DNA from: an uncultured Acidimicrobiaceae bacterium
GTDB taxonomy: Bacteria > Actinomycetota > Acidimicrobiia > Acidimicrobiales > Ilumatobacteraceae
Direction of reading: 5' to 3'
Assembly (NCBI GenBank): GCA_903919215.1
Contig: CAIXHI010000485.1
Coordinates: 1 to 8,761, forward strand
Length of the DNA stretch: 8,761 nucleotides
Position 1 is the first letter of the stretch; every line of letters starts with the position of its first letter. Below are positions 5,059 through 8,761 of the stretch, one piece after another. Under the pieces are notes generated by a model. The model was not told the DNA's origin and ran no database searches. It was given only the letters and a program-made list of their open reading frames with translations. A program made the position numbers and the translations under genes.

Positions 5059-6654
5059 GTGCGCTCATCGAACTCCGCTGCCGTTCGCGCCACCCTGATC
5101 GGCGTTGCGGGAATCATCGCCTGCTGGCTGCTGGCCACACCACGCAACGCTGGCCCCGATGAACCCAGCCACAGCGTCGCGTCCGCCGCCTTGGTGCGCG
5201 GCCAGACGGATGGCGTCGCGGTCGGCGTGGACTATCAGGCCGACGAGTTCCAGGTGCCGGCGATGGTGGGCGAGCCGAACCCCGGCTGTTTCGCGTTCTA
5301 CCCCGACATTGCCGCTGCCTGCGAGGGAACCCCACCGGACGACACCTCACTGACCGGACGGCAGACCACCTCGAACGGGTACCCGATCTGGGGTCACCTG
5401 CTGCCCGGTCTGGCCTCGTTCGTGCCGAGCGCATCGCTGTACGCGTACCTCGCGCGGCTGTTGAACGCGCTGCTCCCCGTTGCCTTGCTGGTCGGCGCGC
5501 TGATGCGCTGCCGTCGGCACACCAGTGCCTGGCTGTCGACGGGTCTGCTCGTCGGGTTGACCCCGATCGCCTGGTTCATCATGGGTATCGTCAGCCCCTC
5601 CGCGTTGGCCATCGCCGGTGGCGCGGCGCTGTGGGCGGCAACGCTCACCGACCCCCGGCGGAACACCGACATGCTGTTGGCCGCCGCCTGGGCGGCGACG
5701 CTGTTACCGCGCCGCGACGGTCCGGTGTGGGCCACGTTGATCATCGCCTTCGCGTGCCTCGCCACCGATCGCCTGCCGTCCGACCTGTGGCGCCGCGCCG
5801 GTCGCGCTGGCCAGATCGTGATCGCCGTGTCGCTGCCGCTCACGCTGCTGCCGACGCTGATGAACGGCTACGACAAGTTGAACACGATGCTGCCGATGGT
5901 GCTCGTGGTGCTGCCGGTGGGTGAGTTCATCGTGCGTCGCTGGCGAGCAGCAGGCCTGCGCCCGCCTCGCCCGATCGTCGTTGCTCTCGGTGGGCTGGGC
6001 GTGGCCGCCGTCGCCGTGGCAGCCGCGAACGTCTTGCGGCCAGGTGGTGTCGATCTCGACATGACCGGTCGCGTCGTCAACCTCACCGGCCGCCACCTGC
6101 GTCAACTCGTCGGCGTGCTCGGCTGGCTGGACACTCCCATACCCGAATCCGCGCTGTTGTTGTGGTGGGTGGTGTTGGGGGCGATGGCCATGGTGGCGTT
6201 GTTGACCGCCCCGCGTCTGGTCGCCGTCGCCGCCGGAACGCTTGGCGCGGGCATCGTCATGGCCTGGGTACTGGAGTTGGGCACGGGAGACACATCGGGC
6301 ACCTACTGGCAGGGTCGCTACACGATGCCGCTGATCGTCGGGTTGCCGATGATCCTCGCGATGCGAGCGCCCCAGGATGAGGCGGCCGTGCGCCGCGCTC
6401 GGCGCACTGTCCACGGTGCAGTGTGGGCGGTGTGGAACGCGGCGTTCTACGCGGCGATGCGTCGTTGGGGTTCGGGTGTCGACGGCACGGTCTACCCGTG
6501 GAAGTGGACGAACTGGAACGCCCCACTGCACCCGTCGATCTTCCTCGTGCTGCATGCGCTGGCCAGCGGCTGGCTGCTGCTGCGCATCGGCGCTACCGCG
6601 CACGACGCGCCCGCCGAGTCCACCTCCGGCCAGCTGCTACAGGCGACCGACTAG
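5059..6654 (+). CDS. DUF2142 family multi-pass membrane protein, probable surface-glycan function
   Basis: This is a 531-residue integral membrane protein. After a first membrane segment (about 11-26) comes GPDEPSHSVASAALVRGQ (32-49), close to the PDEPxH signature of the DUF2142 family. A polar loop outside the membrane follows (about 50-115). Several hydrophobic segments lie between about 125 and 440, with GWLDTPIP (355-362) and YWQGRYTMPL (416-425) resembling the family's QGRY-P motif. A last segment lies near 493-511. DUF2142 proteins have the layout of GT-C type lipid-linked glycosyltransferases and are often found in polysaccharide loci, but no reaction is proven. It precedes a sugar-phosphate transferase by 74 bases on the same strand, which fits glycan assembly at the membrane. 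The GTG start is supported by a TAnnnT box six bases upstream. The family call is fairly sure, the function is not. Confidence 0.8.
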   Translation: MRSSNSAAVRATLIGVAGIIACWLLATPRNAGPDEPSHSVASAALVRGQTDGVAVGVDYQADEFQVPAMVGEPNPGCFAFYPDIAAACEGTPPDDTSLTGRQTTSNGYPIWGHLLPGLASFVPSASLYAYLARLLNALLPVALLVGALMRCRRHTSAWLSTGLLVGLTPIAWFIMGIVSPSALAIAGGAALWAATLTDPRRNTDMLLAAAWAATLLPRRDGPVWATLIIAFACLATDRLPSDLWRRAGRAGQIVIAVSLPLTLLPTLMNGYDKLNTMLPMVLVVLPVGEFIVRRWRAAGLRPPRPIVVALGGLGVAAVAVAAANVLRPGGVDLDMTGRVVNLTGRHLRQLVGVLGWLDTPIPESALLLWWVVLGAMAMVALLTAPRLVAVAAGTLGAGIVMAWVLELGTGDTSGTYWQGRYTMPLIVGLPMILAMRAPQDEAAVRRARRTVHGAVWAVWNAAFYAAMRRWGSGVDGTVYPWKWTNWNAPLHPSIFLVLHALASGWLLLRIGATAHDAPAESTSGQLLQATD

Positions 6655-6728
6655 GCTGACCGGCGAATCGGCCACGGTCGGTGCCACACCGGCACCTGCC
6701 AGCGGGCCACGACTCACCCTCTCCTCGG

Positions 6729-8033
6729 ATGCTGCACCGTCTCGCCCGCCCCCTGCTCGTCCTGGGCTCCGTGGCGATCGCACTCGGACTTCGCGAGTAC
6801 CACGTCGCTCAGCGCGGCCCGGTCGAGGGCTTCTGGCAGTTCGTCGCCTTCGGCCTGCTGACGGCGCTCGTCGCGATCGCCGTGGGTCTGCCGTACGCCC
6901 AAGGCACGTGGGTGGCGGCAGCGGCCACCGCCGCGCTCACGTGCGCTCTGGCCGACGGCATCACCTCCATCTGGCTCGTCTTCTTCCCCAACTCGTTGCC
7001 GCGCTTCGTGCTCGTCGCCTCGGTGGTGGCATTCATCCCGTGGTACGTGGTGTGTTGGTGGCTCGCCGACCGGGGCCACCAGCGCTCACGCAAAGCGATG
7101 CGAGTGCTGGCGATCGCCGACGTCGACGAGCTGGCCACGCTGCGCGCCGATGCCGAGCGCGGCTTCCCCACCGACGAACTGGCGTACAGCCTCATCGGCA
7201 CCATCGAGGTCGACCGCGCCGACGCGGCCGAACTCGACCGCTTCGTCCTCGACGAAGAGGTCACACTGATCGTCCTGGGCTCGAGCGCGCAGCTGGCCGA
7301 CGAAGTGCTGGCCGCGGTCGAGCAGCACCACCGCCATGGGGTGCGGGTGCGCACGATGGAGCAGTTCTACGAGCAGTGGCTGGGCAAGCTGCCGTTGTCG
7401 AACCTCGCCCGCTCCGCGCTGCTGACGGATGTGAGCACCATCCACGCGCAGGGGTTCGCTTCCACCAAGCGAATGGTCGATGTCGTGTTCGCCACGCTCG
7501 GGCTGTTGCCGCTGGCGCTCGCCACTCCCTTCGTGTTCATCGGCAACCTGTTCGGCAACCGTGGCCCGCTGCTCTACAACCAACCCCGCGTTGGTCTCAA
7601 CGGTCAAGTGTTCAAGATCCACAAGTTCCGCACGATGTTGCCGGCGGCCGAGGGCGAAGTGTCGAAGTGGACTGCGGAGGACGACCCGCGCATCACCCGC
7701 TTCGGTGCGGTGCTGCGCCGCACCCACCTCGACGAACTGCCGCAGATGCTGGACGTGCTGCGCGGCACGCTCAGCCTGGTGGGTCCGCGGCCCGAGCAGC
7801 CGCACTATGTCGAGCAGCTCGAGAAGGCGCTGCCGTACTACGCCTCACGCCACGTGGTGAAGCCCGGCATCACCGGCTGGGCACAAGTGAAGTTCCGCTA
7901 CTCGGCCTCCGAGCTCGACGCAAGAGAGAAGCTGCAGCACGATCTGTATTACATCCGCCACCAGTCGTTGGTGCTCGACCTGAAGATCATCAAGCGCACG
8001 ATCACGCAGGTGCTGTTCGCCGGCGGACGCTGA
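6729..8033 (+). CDS. Polyprenyl-phosphate sugar-1-phosphate transferase (bacterial sugar transferase family)
   Basis: This enzyme family moves a sugar-1-phosphate from a nucleotide sugar to undecaprenyl (or similar) phosphate, the first step of many surface polysaccharides. Numbered from the ATG at 6729 (434 residues), the N-terminal part has four likely membrane segments (about 7-22, 35-54, 58-75, 91-112), then a soluble middle domain (about 123-210). The catalytic domain (about 245-434) opens with STKRMVDVVFATLGL and a further hydrophobic stretch. It contains KFRTM (299-303), DDPRITRFG (318-326), the Asp-Glu pair in LDELPQ (334-339), SLVGPRPEQP (349-358) and KPGITGWAQV (378-387), all family hallmarks. 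A GTG at 6681 would add 16 polar residues in front of the first membrane segment. Neither start has a clear ribosome binding site, so the start is uncertain. Which sugar it uses cannot be told. Downstream, the next gene converges with only 12 bases between. Confidence 0.9.
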   Translation: MLHRLARPLLVLGSVAIALGLREYHVAQRGPVEGFWQFVAFGLLTALVAIAVGLPYAQGTWVAAAATAALTCALADGITSIWLVFFPNSLPRFVLVASVVAFIPWYVVCWWLADRGHQRSRKAMRVLAIADVDELATLRADAERGFPTDELAYSLIGTIEVDRADAAELDRFVLDEEVTLIVLGSSAQLADEVLAAVEQHHRHGVRVRTMEQFYEQWLGKLPLSNLARSALLTDVSTIHAQGFASTKRMVDVVFATLGLLPLALATPFVFIGNLFGNRGPLLYNQPRVGLNGQVFKIHKFRTMLPAAEGEVSKWTAEDDPRITRFGAVLRRTHLDELPQMLDVLRGTLSLVGPRPEQPHYVEQLEKALPYYASRHVVKPGITGWAQVKFRYSASELDAREKLQHDLYYIRHQSLVLDLKIIKRTITQVLFAGGR

Positions 8034-8045
8034 ACGCCCCGCCGA

Positions 8046-8761
8046 TCACATCGATTCGGCGAAGCGATCCGAGCGGCGCACGTAGAAGCGGAAGCCGACG
8101 TAGAACACGATCAGCGACGAACACACGAGCCACAGCATCGTGTTCAGGCCCGGCATGCGGATGTCCCAGAAGATGTTGCGGTACGCCATCATGAACCGCG
8201 CCATCGGGTTCGCCAGCGACAGGTCGCGCATGGTGATCGAGGTGCCGAACACCGTCCGATCTGGAACGAAGCTGGGCGAGTAGATCACCGGTGTGAGATA
8301 GAAGTACGCCAGCAACAACACCGACGTGATGTATTCCACGTCCTTGAACTTCACATTGCACGCGGCGAGCCAGAAGGCCACACCCGATGTGAACAAGACC
8401 TGTAGCGCGAGCACCACCACCAGCATCGGGATGTACTGCAACATGATGTTTCCGGTGACGAGCAGGATGGCCGTGGACAGCACCGAGAACTCGATGCACG
8501 TGGAGAACGCCAGAGCGAGGATCGTGGACGCGGGGATCAGTTCGCGCGGGAACCACACCTTGGTGATCAGGCTGCCGCCGTTGGCCACGGCCCCCATCGC
8601 GCCCGTCAACGAGCTGGAGAACAGGTTCCAGGGCAGCACGCCGGCGAGCAGGAAGAACGCAAAGAACGTCATCCCGCTGGGGTCGCCCGGTGCCGGCTTG
8701 ACCTTGAAGAACGTGCCCAACATGATCGCATAGACGGCGGTCATCATGATCGGCTGCAGCA
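8046..8761 (-). CDS. ABC-2 type exporter permease of the polysaccharide/O-antigen class, 5' end beyond the right edge
   Basis: About 237 C-terminal residues of an ABC transporter membrane subunit are present. The frame stays open to the window end, reading LQPI just before the first in-frame ATG at 8747, so that ATG is internal and roughly 25-45 residues are missing (family length about 260-285, from memory). Hydrophobic segments, numbered from the internal Met, lie near 27-47, 70-97, 105-128, 139-158 and 202-222. LLAGVLPWNLFSSSL, ITKVWFPRELIPAS, YLTPVIYSP and NPMARFMMAYRNIFWD match the ABC-2 permeases (Wzm/TagG type) that export lipid-linked glycans. The matching ATPase is not in the window. 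The downstream neighbour is convergent, so an ATPase of the same operon would have to lie upstream, to the right of 8761. The permease call is strong; the exported substrate is inferred from the adjacent glycan genes. Confidence 0.88.
   Translation of the reverse strand, partial: LQPIMMTAVYAIMLGTFFKVKPAPGDPSGMTFFAFFLLAGVLPWNLFSSSLTGAMGAVANGGSLITKVWFPRELIPASTILALAFSTCIEFSVLSTAILLVTGNIMLQYIPMLVVVLALQVLFTSGVAFWLAACNVKFKDVEYITSVLLLAYFYLTPVIYSPSFVPDRTVFGTSITMRDLSLANPMARFMMAYRNIFWDIRMPGLNTMLWLVCSSLIVFYVGFRFYVRRSDRFAESM

Noticed and set aside
5704..6603. 299-codon minus-strand frame opposite the DUF2142 gene
   Set aside because: His/Gln/Arg-rich translation without hydrophobic pattern or motif; antisense shadow.
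8021..8044. Inverted repeat CGGCGG/CCGCCG at the convergent gene ends
   Set aside because: Six-base arms with a 12-base loop and no T-run on either strand are easily met by chance at this GC content, so I do not call a terminator.
6377..8194. 605-codon plus-strand frame overlapping the DUF2142, transferase and permease genes
   Set aside because: Arg/Ala/Pro-rich shadow in another frame of genes that have clear family motifs.
1..8761. CRISPR arrays, tRNA or rRNA genes, insertion sequences, riboswitches
   Set aside because: I saw no regularly spaced repeats, no transposase motifs or terminal repeats, and no cloverleaf or rRNA-like stretch. Coding sequence fills almost all of the window.

Overview
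The window is high-GC, with dense coding, frequent GTG starts and gene families typical of Actinomycetota. The fused OleB-OleC protein, the Doc toxin with a ribbon-helix-helix antitoxin, and two starts that look leaderless all fit that phylum. An acidimicrobial lineage is possible, but this is inference and the species cannot be read from the sequence.

Left block (1-4130, minus strand): an olefin (ole) biosynthesis operon in the order oleA, fused oleBC, oleD. oleD runs off the left edge. OleA would condense two acyl-CoAs head to head to a beta-keto acid. OleD would reduce this to a beta-hydroxy acid, the OleC domain would close it to a cis-beta-lactone, and the OleB domain would remove CO2 to leave a long-chain cis-olefin. 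The expected catalytic residues are visible in all four activities. Both gene junctions are GTGA overlaps with a Shine-Dalgarno sequence in front, which points to one coupled transcript.

Middle block (4131-5058): upstream of oleA lies a 204-bp gap filled with tandem dyad symmetries and a degenerate direct repeat. Next comes a minus-strand toxin-antitoxin pair, a Doc-type Fic-fold toxin preceded by a ribbon-helix-helix antitoxin, overlapping by ATGA. The antitoxin start is overlapped by direct repeats that could be its operator. A 122-bp divergent intergenic region follows.

Right block (5059-8761): two plus-strand genes for surface-glycan assembly. One is a DUF2142 multi-pass membrane protein. 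The other is a polyprenyl-phosphate sugar-1-phosphate transferase, the type of enzyme that starts glycan synthesis on a lipid carrier. Converging on them from the right edge is an incomplete ABC-2 type exporter permease of the polysaccharide/O-antigen class. Together they look like the edge of a cell-surface polysaccharide locus beside the olefin operon.

Nothing here looks like a wholly new system. The parts most worth a second look are the dyad array between doc and oleA, the Doc toxin paired with a ribbon-helix-helix antitoxin, and the matching leaderless-looking starts of the two divergent transcription units.
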